DNA of 64,000 bases, taken from positions 45,230,539-45,294,538 of the forward strand of contig NC_065883.2 of the NCBI RefSeq assembly GCF_932274485.2. The letters run 5' to 3'. The position numbers and the translations under genes are program-made. Numbering within the stretch: position 1 is the stretch's first letter; the number at the start of each line of letters is the position of its first letter. Origin of the DNA: Patella vulgata (lineage: Eukaryota; Mollusca; Gastropoda; Patellidae). Below, piece after piece: positions 10,106-19,850 of the stretch. The notes under the pieces were generated by a model that had not been told where the DNA came from, searched no databases, and saw nothing but the letters and a program-made list of their open reading frames with translations.

Positions 10106-11857
10106 CAGAAGTTATCAATCTTCATGAAAAGGTAAGATTTTATACTAATTTGACATGATTTATTTGGGTGCCGTATAACTTTGCCATATTAGTAGTAGAC
10201 CATTCAAATAAAACGAATGGGTTCTCGGCACCGCCTTCTTGTGAAAATCCGACGCATGGGTGATTTTTATTTCCCTTTTCAAAAAATGATGAAAAATTAT
10301 GCTACTAAAAAAAATTGAAGTCTCTTGTAATTGTCTTGGTAGAAGATGTATGTGGGTTTAAAGTATGCCTACGTCGCGATTTTCCAAGTTGTCTTGTTTA
10401 TATATACGAGTTATCTCCCGTTTTGACATAGTTATCCAGCTCAGTTATACGATGTACATTTTGCCACATTCTATTGATTCACATGATTATTTGTAGCCTA
10501 TGGACATAGGTATGAGTAAGATGTTATTATGGTATGTGGTGAAAGTTTCTTTGGCCTATGAAATTGGCCTATTTTCACGACTAACAGGTATGAGTTCGAG
10601 GATTTGTGAAGAACTAGTAAAAATTCGCGTGAAGGCGAGACGGGCCAGCGAATCATAGAAGCCAATGCACAATTGTTTCCGAAAATATACGTTACCACAC
10701 GGTGAGATATAGCAACACTTATTTTTGTCGATGGTGACACTTGAGTAGATCAAATGGATATTAAATTAAAGAATGATTATCCCTTTAGTCACGACTACAA
10801 TAACAGTTTTAATATCGGTGTTAATTGAAGAGGGGACATTCCTGACTTACATTGGACAATGTCGTGACGGTGAACAAATCGAGCACCGTAGGAGAAATTC
10901 CGGGAACATTTCTCAGTGACACAAAAAACGGTGATTTTCAGCGCTTGACGTGCATGGATGCAGAAATAGGTCAAGTCTGCGAACTATACGGCAGATATTT
11001 TAAACTGAAGAGAATACAATACAACTCTGAAAATACGCAGGAAAGTGGTCCCAATTTTGGCAGTGGTGATGAGCTACATATAAAAGCCAGGATTAGGAAA
11101 CTTCACAAGAATTGTAATTGGCTGCACAGAACCAAACATTAGAGAGTAAAAAGACCGAAATTCCACCATCAAAACAAATGCTTTTTCTGTATGGCCTCAA
11201 ATAGGATCAACAGATTACAGCCAAAATCATAAACCAATCAAAAAAGTATTGCTAAATGAATATTTTTTCAACATTTGGTAAAGACGTTGTTCAGACTGTG
11301 CAATATGTTCTCTGGTATATCGGCCCCCATTGTCAAATATTAAAAAGCAGGAATTGTACAATACCTGTTAACTTTATATCATTTATGGAATTCAATAAAC
11401 CCCATACTGTACAAAAGATACTGTAAAACCTATGAAGGCAGATGATTTACTGGAGTTTGTGGTTGTCAAACAGTCACCAAACTTCAATATTAATCACTGT
11501 TTATTTCTATACTTCAAATAATACAGTTCGCAGTACGAGAGTTCTTCAAACCCGAATATTAAATCATATTCAACAGGAAAGAAACAGCAAATAAAGAAAC
11601 ATTTCAAAATTACAATCAAGAATCTAATTGGTCTAAACCCTATTTGGAAAGGGGTCACAAAATGGAGTTACTTCCTTTGGTTCATAAAATCTTGATCAGC
11701 GCGGATTCTCAATCTGGCCACGAGGGAATTTGATGGACAAATATAAAATGACATCTTTACTTACAGTTATGGTGATTTTCCAACATTTCGATCAAAAACA
11801 ATTTTTTTCTTTTGTCCAATTACGAGTAACAACCCGTTAAGTAATTATCAGATATTA
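10106..11857. other. Unassigned AT-rich stretch
   Basis: I recognise no gene, repeat family or RNA here. The longest forward frame (10852-11142, 96 codons starting MDNVVTVNKSSTVGEIPG) has no motif, signal peptide or membrane segment I can identify, and I see no supporting splice or polyadenylation context. Near 11820-11857 the sequence 'attacgagtaac...gttaagtaattat' matches R1-type sequence at about 1041-1070, so the right end is R1-derived and serves as target of the next element. Confidence 0.4.
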
Positions 11858-12465
11858 TACTCATCAAAAAAAGAGAACCACTGAGCTGCATGTGCGACAC
11901 GCAATAGTGCCATACACGTGGGAGGGGTTCATTGTCAAATTTGACACTTCAAGGAAGGGTTGATGAAAACTGCCGCTTGCTGGTTTATCCTTTCCATGTT
12001 AGCGTTCCTGTCGGTTCTTGCATAAGATTTGCTGTTTAGCGTATCTTTGTTTTAGTGTGTTACGTTTAATTTGATCGGGAGACGTGTTCGTCGATGTCAA
12101 CGTCAACCGACAACACTGCAAGAATTCGCCGTGGCACTGCAAGAGGAGTGGGTCAGATTGCCCCAAATCGTGATTGTACGGTTGAATAGGAGGATGCCAT
12201 GACGAATTGCTGAATGTCTGAGGATTGGTGGGACAATGAATCATTATTAATACAAAAATCAAAAACGTCCATTTCACTTTTGACGGTGTATCTCTTTGCG
12301 GGTGAAATAGGGCCGTCAGATAAGCCGCCCATATGAACTGTTTATGTTCATGTGTAGGCAAATGGCCTGTTATTAACATACACTGGTTACCTCTAATAAA
12401 AAATAGCAGTGCATTTCCGCAGTTTTGTTTTGTTTCTGAATATCCCCTACTTTTTTGAACATTAT
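11858..12465 (+). mobile_element. Tc1/mariner internal-deletion derivative
   Basis: The element starts TACTCATCAAAAAAAGAG after a TA dinucleotide and ends with CCCCTACTTTTTTGAAC. It keeps the 5' leader shared with the copy at 43.8 kb, then jumps directly to the last transposase codons (TTLQEFAVALQEEWVRLPQI and MPRRIAECLRIGG-type phrases near 12105-12230) and the 3' end. Nearly the whole transposase is deleted, so it could move only if supplied with transposase in trans. The copy at 60.26 kb, in reverse orientation, seems to share the same internal junction (TTGATCGGGAGAC), which points to amplification of one deletion derivative. Confidence 0.75.
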
Positions 12466-12529
12466 ATTATGATTTGTTTCAATTTGTTTGATTGATCAAG
12501 GGCCAAAAAATGTTTTAAAGCAACTGTAT

Positions 12530-12644
12530 ATAAAGATCTAACGTCAATCGGATATTCACTTTACCTCTCAAGCGTCCATAAAAATTTCAAATGACCGTTT
12601 CATGACCGTTAACAATGTGTATAAATTTAAAGTTTATCACTATT
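12530..12644. repeat. R1-family fragment
   Basis: 'aacgtcaatcggatattcac', 'tttcatgaccgtt' and 'tataaatttaaagt' match about 1095-1150 of R1 copy 1. It is the continuation of the R1-like sequence found left of the Tc1 derivative at 11.86 kb. Confidence 0.55.
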
Positions 12645-13005
12645 GATGATGATTGAATGGACTCCAACGCCCGAAGAATGACTTGAAGTTCAGCTGTAAA
12701 TATGGAAGCTGTAGATGTAGCCGAGCGTACCCGATTACCATCTTTCGAACCATCTGTTTATTTTGGAGCAAAATCACAATACTTAGACATTAGCTCTCGA
12801 AAGAGAGACTGAAAGACATTGGCCTAAAGCTAGTACCTTTCTTTTTATGCTGTGTTAGCTCGAAATTGATCTTTGGGGGAGATATAGCCCGCGATAAAGT
12901 AAAGGGGTATTCGCAGTACTGTCAAGGCTGATACCAACCTCAGACGAAAGTCGTTGAATGCGAATACCAAATGATGGCATAACATTAGTTTTGAGCAGAT
13001 ATATA
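12645..13005 (-). mobile_element. LINE-B-family fragment (RT C-terminus to RNase H), inverted
   Basis: Read on the minus strand this matches LINE-B at about 7735-8100: the 'ggtattcgcat' phrase, the 'gctggtatcagccttgacag' phrase and the 'gatggttcgaaagat' segment that encodes the DGSKD part of RNase H. Both ends are cut, and no poly-A or target duplication is visible. A (CAA)n tract follows at about 13010-13030. Confidence 0.75.
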
Positions 13006-13065
13006 CTAAACAACAACAACAACAACAAAAAATGTCAGTACGATTTTAAAATCAGAGAGACACTT

Positions 13066-13445
13066 AAATCAAATCATTCTAGAAAACGACTTACTAAATG
13101 GATCAAAGTAATTTTTTGTGAACAGTATGTTGACACATTAGTGATTAATTCATCACAATTCCAAGACATTACGAGAAGGTTTAGAGTCTGTACACAGTCT
13201 ATACATCAGTATCTGGTGTGTCCACCGCGAGTGTCAATAACAGCAGCGCAGCGTCTGTACATGGAGTGAGTGGACCAGACGATTGATGAACGCCATTGGG
13301 AAACCACACTCTCAGAAACGCCTGGCGCAATCTATCGGCTGTGTTTGGTCTCGGTACGACGTTATTAAGTCTCCTTTGAATTTCATCCCAAAGATGTTCA
13401 TCCCGGACTAGTGCATAAAGTTGACACCGTCCCGAGTATCTCTGG
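13066..13445 (-). mobile_element. Tc1/mariner relic (family 2), C-terminal end
   Basis: On the minus strand the frame has LWDEIQRRLNNVVPRPNTAD and RQAFLRVWF, the C-terminal part of a Tc1 transposase after the final catalytic E, followed by the terminal region (TTCTAGAATGATTTGATT in reverse). Same family as the relics at 52.1-53.3 kb (minus) and 54.4-55.3 kb (plus). The upstream catalytic domain is missing; a minisatellite abuts the break. Confidence 0.75.
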
Positions 13446-13590
13446 CCGGCAATACTATATACCGAAAAACACCGGAAAACAACCGGAAAACACCGGAAAA
13501 CTAGCGGAAAACTCCATTCTATACTGAATACCGGAAAACACCGGAAAAACACTAAATAACGGAAAACATACTAAATACCGGAAAATACCC
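13446..13590. repeat. CCGGAAAACA minisatellite, copy 1
   Basis: Repeats of the 9-11 bp motif (A)CCGGAAAACA with variants fill this segment and are introduced by 'atactatatacc'. The same motif array occurs at 43345-43432 (reverse) and 55345-55420, each time beside a family-2 Tc1 relic and ending with a 'ccat.ttatactga'-type phrase. Confidence 0.75.
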
Positions 13591-13740
13591 TAAATAGGTA
13601 ACCTGGAGACTAACACCCTAAATAGGTAACCTGGAGACTAACACCCTAAATAGGTAACCCGGAGCCTGGTCCTCTGTGTGCCTGGGTTAGGTTTAAGAAT
13701 TTGGGGGAGAGGTTAAGTTTCCACATAAGCACTGACCTAG
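13591..13740. repeat. 28-bp tandem repeat and a dispersed 95-bp segment
   Basis: Three tandem units of about 28 bp (ACCCTAAATAGGTAACC plus GGAGACTAAC) occupy 13591-13665. The next 75-95 bp ('gagcctggtc...gcctgggttaggttt...gggggagaggttaag') recur inverted at about 55430-55525, where they again follow a CCGGAAAACA array. The block from Tc1 relic to this segment may therefore have been copied as one. Confidence 0.65.
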
Positions 13741-13989
13741 GATGATGAAAAATCAGTTTGTGATATTTCCAATTTTATTAAAAAATACATACAATACATT
13801 AGATTTATATACAAAGGCGATTTCACTGTATTTTGGTGTTGGTGGCGCTGATGGTCTTCCTTGGATGGTGCTTCTGGTATTTTTGTTTCTGAAGAAAAAA
13901 GAAAATAAATTTGAGGCTCTCGGGGGAGAGCCACATTAGTGTGTTTCCTACTACGGATTGGATTTTTCTAAAAAAAAAATCGTGTTTGT

Positions 13990-15425
13990 TCCACGATTTT
14001 ATGATGCCAGAGAAGGTATGTTTGGGGTGAAAGGAGCTCTTGAACAATAGTTGATGTGTAACGGTTTCTTTGAAAAATACTTTAGTTTCTAGTTAGCCAG
14101 TGTTTTTGGTGTTGCTACTTTTAAAGACGGTGGTGTCAAGAAAATCTATGCTGTTATGACTTACATTTGCGGTTAATTTGACAGATGAATGATGATTGTT
14201 CAAAATGTTGAAAAACGTCCAAAATTCGTCTAGTGTGTACGTCCAGACTATGAGAACGTCAACTAGAAAGCGTCCATAGAAATCTGGTTTTAATGGACAG
14301 AGTGGCAGATTTCTATGGACGCTTTCTAGTTGGCAGAACTTCCCTTTCCCACTCGGCCATAAAGAGGTTTGCATAACTTGGGGCAAATCGTTTTCCCATC
14401 GCAGTTCCGGAAGACTGGAGGTATACTTGGTCGTTAAAAGCGAAGTCATTCCTCCTCAGACAAATGTCGAGTAGTTTGAGGATTTCTTCGTCTGGTCTGG
14501 ATGCTTGCGGATTCCTAAGAAATGCTTTCCTAACTGCTTCAATACCTGTTTTATTATCAATGTTCGTGTACATGCTCTGTATGTCGATGGATATTAAAAT
14601 GGTGTGTTCGGGGACTTTTAACTGTTTGATTTTGTGAATGAAATCGTTAGTGTCTTTAAGGTGGGATGGGTGTTGGCATGCTAGGGGTAATAAGAAATGG
14701 TCTATATATTGCGATACGTTGTATGATTCGCTGTCACAGTCTGATATTATTGGGCGTCCCTTGGGTAATTTATTAGGTATAAACCATTCTGTTTCCTGAT
14801 TTTTATGTATTTTTGGTAGTGTATAGAGATGTCTTTGTCGGCAATCAGATTTAGCAGATAATCATATTGTTTTGCTGCTATGTATTCCTTATCCTGCAAT
14901 TCATGTAAGATGTTGTTTATTAAAGTTGCGGTGTCCTTAAAGATGGGTTGGTCTAATTTAGTGTAATGTATATGATTACTTATTTGTTTTTTCTGCCTCT
15001 GAGATATAGTCTGCGCGATTCTTTATGACACAACACGAGCCTTTGTCGCTTTTCTTAATTATTATGTTTTTGTCTTTTTTAAAGGTGTTGCTCGGTTGAG
15101 ATTTGGTTTTTGTGATTGTGGTTGAAGGGATGATAATGACTGGTGATAATGACTTTTTAGGTGGTTTCCATGTGAATTTTGCTGTGAATAATTTTTTTAC
15201 CTCTGCCAGGTTTGTTCCTAAAAAGATAAGTCAACGAAAGTGTTCTTTGGAAGCGATCGGTTGCCTGGTGATGGGGTGTATGGATGTTATTGTGGGGGTT
15301 GGGATGAATTTAAGGCCTTTATCAAGAATGTTCATTTCTAGGGGGTTGAGAAGTCTATCGCTCAAATTGACAACTGTCTGTCCAAAGACGGCTTCTCATT
15401 CCTTTTCCCTAATCCTAGTTTAAAT
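13990..15425 (-). pseudogene. Penelope-type reverse transcriptase (decayed)
   Basis: Minus-strand frames carry, in order, a KKSDKGSCCVIKN-like phrase near 15050-15020, KIHKN and GRPIISDCDSESYNVSQYID near 14800-14740, LACQHPSHLKDTNDFI near 14690-14640, SMYTNIDNKTGIEAV near 14580, SSGTAMGKRFAPSYANLFMA near 14400-14340, the palm block FYGRFLVDVLIVW near 14290-14240, and SSFHPKHTFSGIIKS near 14030-13990. The phrases MYTNI, GTAMGT-like and KSSFHPKHTF are diagnostic of PLE reverse transcriptases. PLE RTs copy their RNA directly at target ends. Several frame changes and the altered palm motif make it non-functional. Confidence 0.75.
14261..14331. repeat. Perfect 26-bp inverted repeat with 19-bp spacer
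   Basis: 14261-14286 (starting AACTAGAAAGCGTCC) and 14306-14331 are exact reverse complements. The repeated sequence lies in the PLE RT palm region and is an inverted copy of part of it, so it arose after the element formed, probably by template switching during repair or replication. Confidence 0.9.
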
Positions 15426-16340
15426 TCCTCTTCCAGCAGTTGATGATCTCTCTGGCCGTGTCTGGGCTCCAGTGGATGGCGTCGTTACCTTTCAGTTCTA
15501 TTTTGCCCTTGAAGGTTGGTAATGTGGTGGCGTTTGGTGAAGGTGCAGTGGAGATCAGTTGGTTGTAGCTGGTGATGTTTTGGTAGGCGATCGGATTTTC
15601 TTGTCGGAGTCGGGAAGAAGTGGGGAATCTGTGTGGCGAAGAGCTTGGTTGTTGGGAAAGCTGCTCTGGTCACCTTAAGTAGATCTATCATCTGCTCGTG
15701 TATCCTTGGTCCACTTTCCTCCCTGTTGTTGAGCCCGACGTGTGTCACTAATTCCTCTGGTGCAGGACCCATGTAGTTCTGGAGGATCTGTTTGATGTGG
15801 CTGATCTTGGCTCCAGAATAGCTATGGATCTCCCAGTCCCCGATGAAGGATGCAATCCTAGCCAGGTTAGAGGATCCAATAACCGGGGTCTTTGCCATGA
15901 CGGGTGGTAGGTACCATAAATCCTTCTCGTCTTTACCTTTGTAGCTATGAGGTCTCTTTAGGGATAGGTTGAGTGATCGCCTACATCTGGTGGAAGATCT
16001 GGTGGCGATTCTAGGGTTAGGAATGATGGGCGATCTAGGGGACAGACAGTCGACAAGCGCGTTTAGTGGCGAACTGGTTGATCTAGCTGCACGCTTCGAG
16101 GAAGTGTGTATGCAAGTGCCTTCTCCAGGGGATAATTTTCTTTTGTTGGGTGAGTATCGTTTTGGTGTGTCCCGGAGAAGGTTGTGCATGGGTGATGTGG
16201 GAGGGACGTAACAGTTTTAGAGACCGTGGACAGTAGGCGATGGAACTCTGTCTTCACACTATCCTGAAGTCGCTTGCCGTAGGACTTCTTGGCCCATGCT
16301 AGGGCGTGGCTAGAGTATGTAGAGTGGGGAAAAAACTGCT
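15425..16340 (-). pseudogene. SGNH-hydrolase-like ORF of the PLE
   Basis: An open frame of 234 codons spans 16189 to 15485, with upstream similarity (HALAWAKKSYGKRLQDSVKT near 16310) in another frame. The region has PVIGSSNLARIASF (GDS-like block I) near 15880, WEIHSYSGAKISHIKQIL, then VGLNNREESG (block III Asn) near 15735, FATQIPHF, and NDAIHWSPDTARE (Asp-x-x-His block V) near 15460. Together these are the catalytic blocks of SGNH esterases/lipases. Such esterase-like domains are known in ORF1 of some LINEs and in some tyrosine-recombinase retroelements; the substrate is unknown. The RT follows directly downstream. A fossil, but the domain identity is fairly clear. Confidence 0.65.
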
Positions 16341-16440
16341 TGTGTGAACGTTGTGCAAATGGGACAAGATAAGAAAGTTGGAAAGACGAGATACAGTAGA
16401 GATTGAAGAGAACAGAGGGGGATATATATTTGATATCCAC

Positions 16441-17235
16441 CTTAAGGAGACCAGTTGTATATTAATATACGCAGTTAGATTAAGCCGACAAAAGTTGGTC
16501 TCCTTAATATTTTGACTGCAAAATAAACATACAAACTGCTCTTTTTTTCGAAAATTAAACTTATTGCATAGATTAATGGGTGATTCAAGAGATAATTCAT
16601 TAAAGTTTCATTATTAAAAATGTTCAGCCCGAAATTTTTGGAAGAAAAATGATAAATTCAAAAAATTCGATTTTTAGGCCTGTTTTGTGCCCACACTTCG
16701 TAGAGTAATTACAAGAAGCTTATTTAATGACGTGGAGGCGGCATGACGTCATTTTGGTAAAGTCATCGACGTCACATTGGTTAACCCAAAACAGTGTCTT
16801 TCTAATTCTTTTGACGATAAGCCGACCCGCTTTTAGTGGAAAGAAATTATGAAAATAAAAAAAAAAAATTATTTTATTTTATTGGGAAAAAAACCTCCTG
16901 CTTTCTAGTCAAAAATTCTTTTGACGATGAGCCGACCAGCTTTTAGTAGAAAGAAATTATGAAAATAAAAAAAAGTTATTTTATTTTTTGGGGAAAAATC
17001 CTTTTGCTTTCTAGTCAAAAAATAAAATGCCCGAAATTCAATGACTTATAGTTTGAACCAATGAACCAACGTGTGACAGATTTGGCATAGATCGTTATCT
17101 TTTTAATCAATTTTTCGGGAATTGAAATAACTTTGAATTGACAAATAGATAAAATAAGATCAATGTATATAGTAGCTGTTACTAACGGACGGGAAAACGC
17201 ATTTATATGGATGTCTAATTCTTTCACACGACCGA
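16441..17235. repeat. Diverged S1 repeat unit with a 110-bp tandem duplication
   Basis: Landmarks of the S1 unit appear in order: GGTCTCCTTAA at 16499, 'agataattcatta...ttcattatta', 'gcccgaaattt', 'gacgtcattttggt', 'aaataaaatgcccgaaat', 'ttcgggaattgaaataac', 'gggaaaacgcatttatatgga'. Within it 16803-16912 and 16913-17020 are tandem copies ('attcttttgacgat.agccgacc.gcttttag'). The left end is an inverted S1 terminus. Non-coding. 17236-17509 contains nothing I recognise. Confidence 0.65.
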
Positions 17236-17517
17236 TTGGCGATCGCGGGAGCCCGGCTTCGTAGATTGCGAGGGATTATATAATATAGATATATTATTTT
17301 AAGCTACACCACCAGAGCCCTCAATAGCCTATGTTTTACCCAGTGCAACAATTTCAGTGCTCACCCCCTTGCACACTGTAAATGCTTTAGATTTTACACT
17401 CTTGAAACTTTATCTAAATAACTATTAAATCAACTAATATGTAAATTTTTATGTTTATTTCCCATTCAACTCTTCATTTGAACGAAAAAACCCATATCTT
17501 GGAAAAAACATTCTACC

Positions 17518-19449
17518 CAGCGCCGGATTAACTATCATGTGGGGGCACTGGGGCCTTAAGCATGTTGGGGTCCCAACCTAATAGAGGTGAGCAAAACTTA
17601 GACAGTGTTACTTCACACTAATGAATGTGACTATATCAGGCCTAATATCAAGGCGATAGTGATAAATAACGGAGAGACTTTGATATGGGGGCGTGGGCAT
17701 ATCCACGAAGGCGAAGGCTGTAACGTTACTACATATTAACCGGCCGGAGTCGATTTTTGACGAACGTCGAACCTTATCACAATACCGGCATTGGACACGC
17801 CTAATCAAAAACTAAGTTTACGGTTCAAGCAGGGGCGTAAATGTGGGGACAGGGTAGGGGTGGTACCCCCCCCCCCTCAAGGGAAAAAATAGTCAGTCAC
17901 AAAATAGGTGCAGTCGGTCGCAAAATTATGCATCGGCGACTAAATGAATTAATGATGTAAACAAACAATTCCAAAATAAAGGAAAAGTCCCAAACAAAGT
18001 ATTTGCGAGAGTCCGTGTTCCTAAATTACATAGGTCACGCTACTCACTAAACACTATAGTCTCAGACTAAATGAATTAATGAGGTAAACAAACAATGCCA
18101 AAATAGAAGAGAAAAATCCCAAATGCTTAATATATATATATGTATTTGTGTGAATCCGTGCACCTGAATTGCAACGGCATAGTATAAAATAACCTAGTCA
18201 ACTTGTCATGTTTGAAAAAAAAATTCCCCTGTTATGAGTATGTTGGTCTAGGAAATTGAGAGAGCTTGTTACGTAGATTTTGCTATTACAAAATATATTC
18301 TTGATTGTCATGCGAATAATATTAATCGAAAAATTGGTAAAAAGTTGTCGAAAGCATAGTTTTTTCTCTTGGATTGGTAAAAGACAAGGTGAATTTGTTT
18401 CAGAAAAACGTAAAAAAATGTTTAAATTATGAAATGTTAAAGGTCACTGGAAAAGCTTCATAATTTTTTTAACTAATGCAAGTACTTATGTCAACATATC
18501 TTTTCCATAAGTATACCACGAACCCGATTGTCAATATTACTTGCACAACAGGTTAATTTCAACGTTAGTAATTTCTGCCGTTCTCCGTTAGTGTCGTAAC
18601 TTTCCGTCAATATTCAATCACCGTATGATTAAAACGTATTTTAATCATGATTTAAGTGTTTTCGGATCATCAGAAGTCTGCAAAATCTTCCTCCAAAATC
18701 CAGGAAATGGCATTTCAGGGACTCTAGATTCAAACAGTTTTCGGGTGTGGGGGCATGCCTCCTATTTGGGGCATGTGCATCAGTCGCTCGTATTTTTGCT
18801 AAACGCGCCCCTATATCCATATAAAATCATTATGTACGTCCATGGGTTCAGGTGTGATACATGATACAAACAAATGGCCCCAATAATCGCATAACAGGAT
18901 CATAACGTTTACATTCCCCGCCAAAATCCGCACCCTAGCCTGATCTGATCCAAAATTAAATGCGTTAAGTAATGTAGTCTATACAGAAACTACACATTAT
19001 AAACAACAAATCATAAAATAATTATAGTCTAGAGGTTAAACATCGAAGAATACGAGTCTAGAAACCAACGTTCCTCTATTCACCGGGAACAAAAAGAAAA
19101 ATGGTACCTTCGGAGAATACGAATACATTTTTGGCAGTTTCTGCGTTTAAAGTAAAACTCGAATATAAATGAGTTTGAAGTTAGCTTGATTCTACGATTT
19201 TAATGCGTTTTCTTAATACACCTTTCCACTAAATAAACAAAAAAAGAAAGAAACACGGATAGCAGTCGAAAGGATGACGCGAGATCGCCGGATTATATCG
19301 AATTCTGGGGCCCCAATGTCTTAGATTTTGAAATCCAATGGAGGCCATCACTGCCACTAGGAGTTAGAGCCCTTGATTGTTTTGGGTTTTGAGGGGGCCC
19401 CTGATGTAGACTGGCCTGGGGCCTGTACCCCGCTGTTAATCCGGTGCTG
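17518..19449. mobile_element. Non-autonomous hAT-type DNA transposon
   Basis: Terminal inverted repeats start CAGCGCCGGATTAA at 17518 and end with TTAATCCGGTGCTG at 19449 (one mismatch in 14). They are flanked by a perfect 8-bp target-site duplication ATTCTACC at 17510-17517 and 19450-19457. CAG...CTG ends and an 8-bp duplication are the hallmarks of hAT elements. GGGGGCACTGGGGCC lies just inside the left end and a comparable GC-rich phrase inside the right. No hAT transposase (no RW or C-terminal dimerisation block) is readable in its 1932 bp, so it depended on transposase in trans. A possible second, weaker hAT-like end (CAGGGGCGTAA near 17829) lies inside. Confidence 0.85.
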
Positions 19450-19484
19450 ATTCTACCCCTCCATTTGCAGAAATATGAACTGGT

Positions 19485-19600
19485 TTACACAGGTTTAGGG
19501 GTATTGAACCATGTGTTAGTCCCGAAATGATCTAGTTGTGTCGAGAGTACGTTAAACCCCATTTCTCTTTCTCTCTCTCGCTCTCTCTCTCTCAAACCGA
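19485..19600 (+). mobile_element. SINE 3'-tail fragment with CT microsatellite
   Basis: The phrase 'cccgaaatgatctag...gtcgagagtacgttaaacccca' followed by (CT)n to 19600 matches the 3' end of the SINE-like sequence at about 23500-23583. The head with its promoter boxes is not present. Confidence 0.55.
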
Positions 19601-19604
19601 GTAC

Positions 19605-19850
19605 GCCTTTCACCCTGGGATTTTTACCGGATGAACACTCGAAATTTACGACTTTAAAATGAATGTCCCTGCAAAATAAAGAAGTCGTTCCTCTTTCATT
19701 CAAAACGTTCTATGTCTGTTTGAATACGCATTTTCTGCCTGGGCTTTTTGTCGGATGAAAACTCGAAACGAGCAACTTTAAAATGAATTTTCCTGCAAAA
19801 TACAGGAGTCGTTCATTTGTCATTCAAAACATTCCATATACCAGAAATTA
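19605..19850. repeat. Tandem duplication of about 123 bp
   Basis: Two diverged units share 'gagtacgc/gaatacgc', 'ccggatgaacactcgaaa', 'actttaaaatgaat', 'cctgcaaaata' and 'gtcgttc...cattcaaaac.ttc'. The remainder to about 20570 is unassigned. It includes a short CT tract near 20251-20268 and an imperfect palindrome (AACACATTTCATTTC...GAAATGAATG...AATGTGTT) near 20391-20436. Confidence 0.65.

Larger units (their letters stand above)
13741..16440 (-). mobile_element. Penelope-like retroelement (PLE), decayed
   Basis: About 2.7 kb on the minus strand carry an SGNH-hydrolase-like ORF followed by a Penelope-type reverse transcriptase. No LTRs or target duplication are seen. The right (5') boundary coincides with a reversed S1 end (CCACCTTAAGGAGACC at 16438-16453). 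The left part (about 13741-13990) has no clear coding match. A perfect 26-bp inverted repeat inside it is listed separately. I see no GIY-YIG endonuclease domain, so this is truncated or from an endonuclease-lacking group. Confidence 0.75.

Noticed and set aside
10852-11142. 96-codon frame as a host gene
   Set aside because: No motif, no homologue that I recognise and no splice or poly-A context; kept only as unassigned sequence.
13900-13945. Stem-loop GGCTCTCGGGGGAGAGCC resembling a histone mRNA 3' hairpin
   Set aside because: The loop and the downstream flank do not fit the histone consensus, and there is no histone gene nearby. It lies at the 3' side of the PLE.
17829-18815. Second hAT-like element with a CAGGGGCGTAA start inside the hAT at 17.5 kb
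   Set aside because: A candidate right end (GCGCCCCTAT near 18806) is only loosely complementary and no 8-bp duplication was found.
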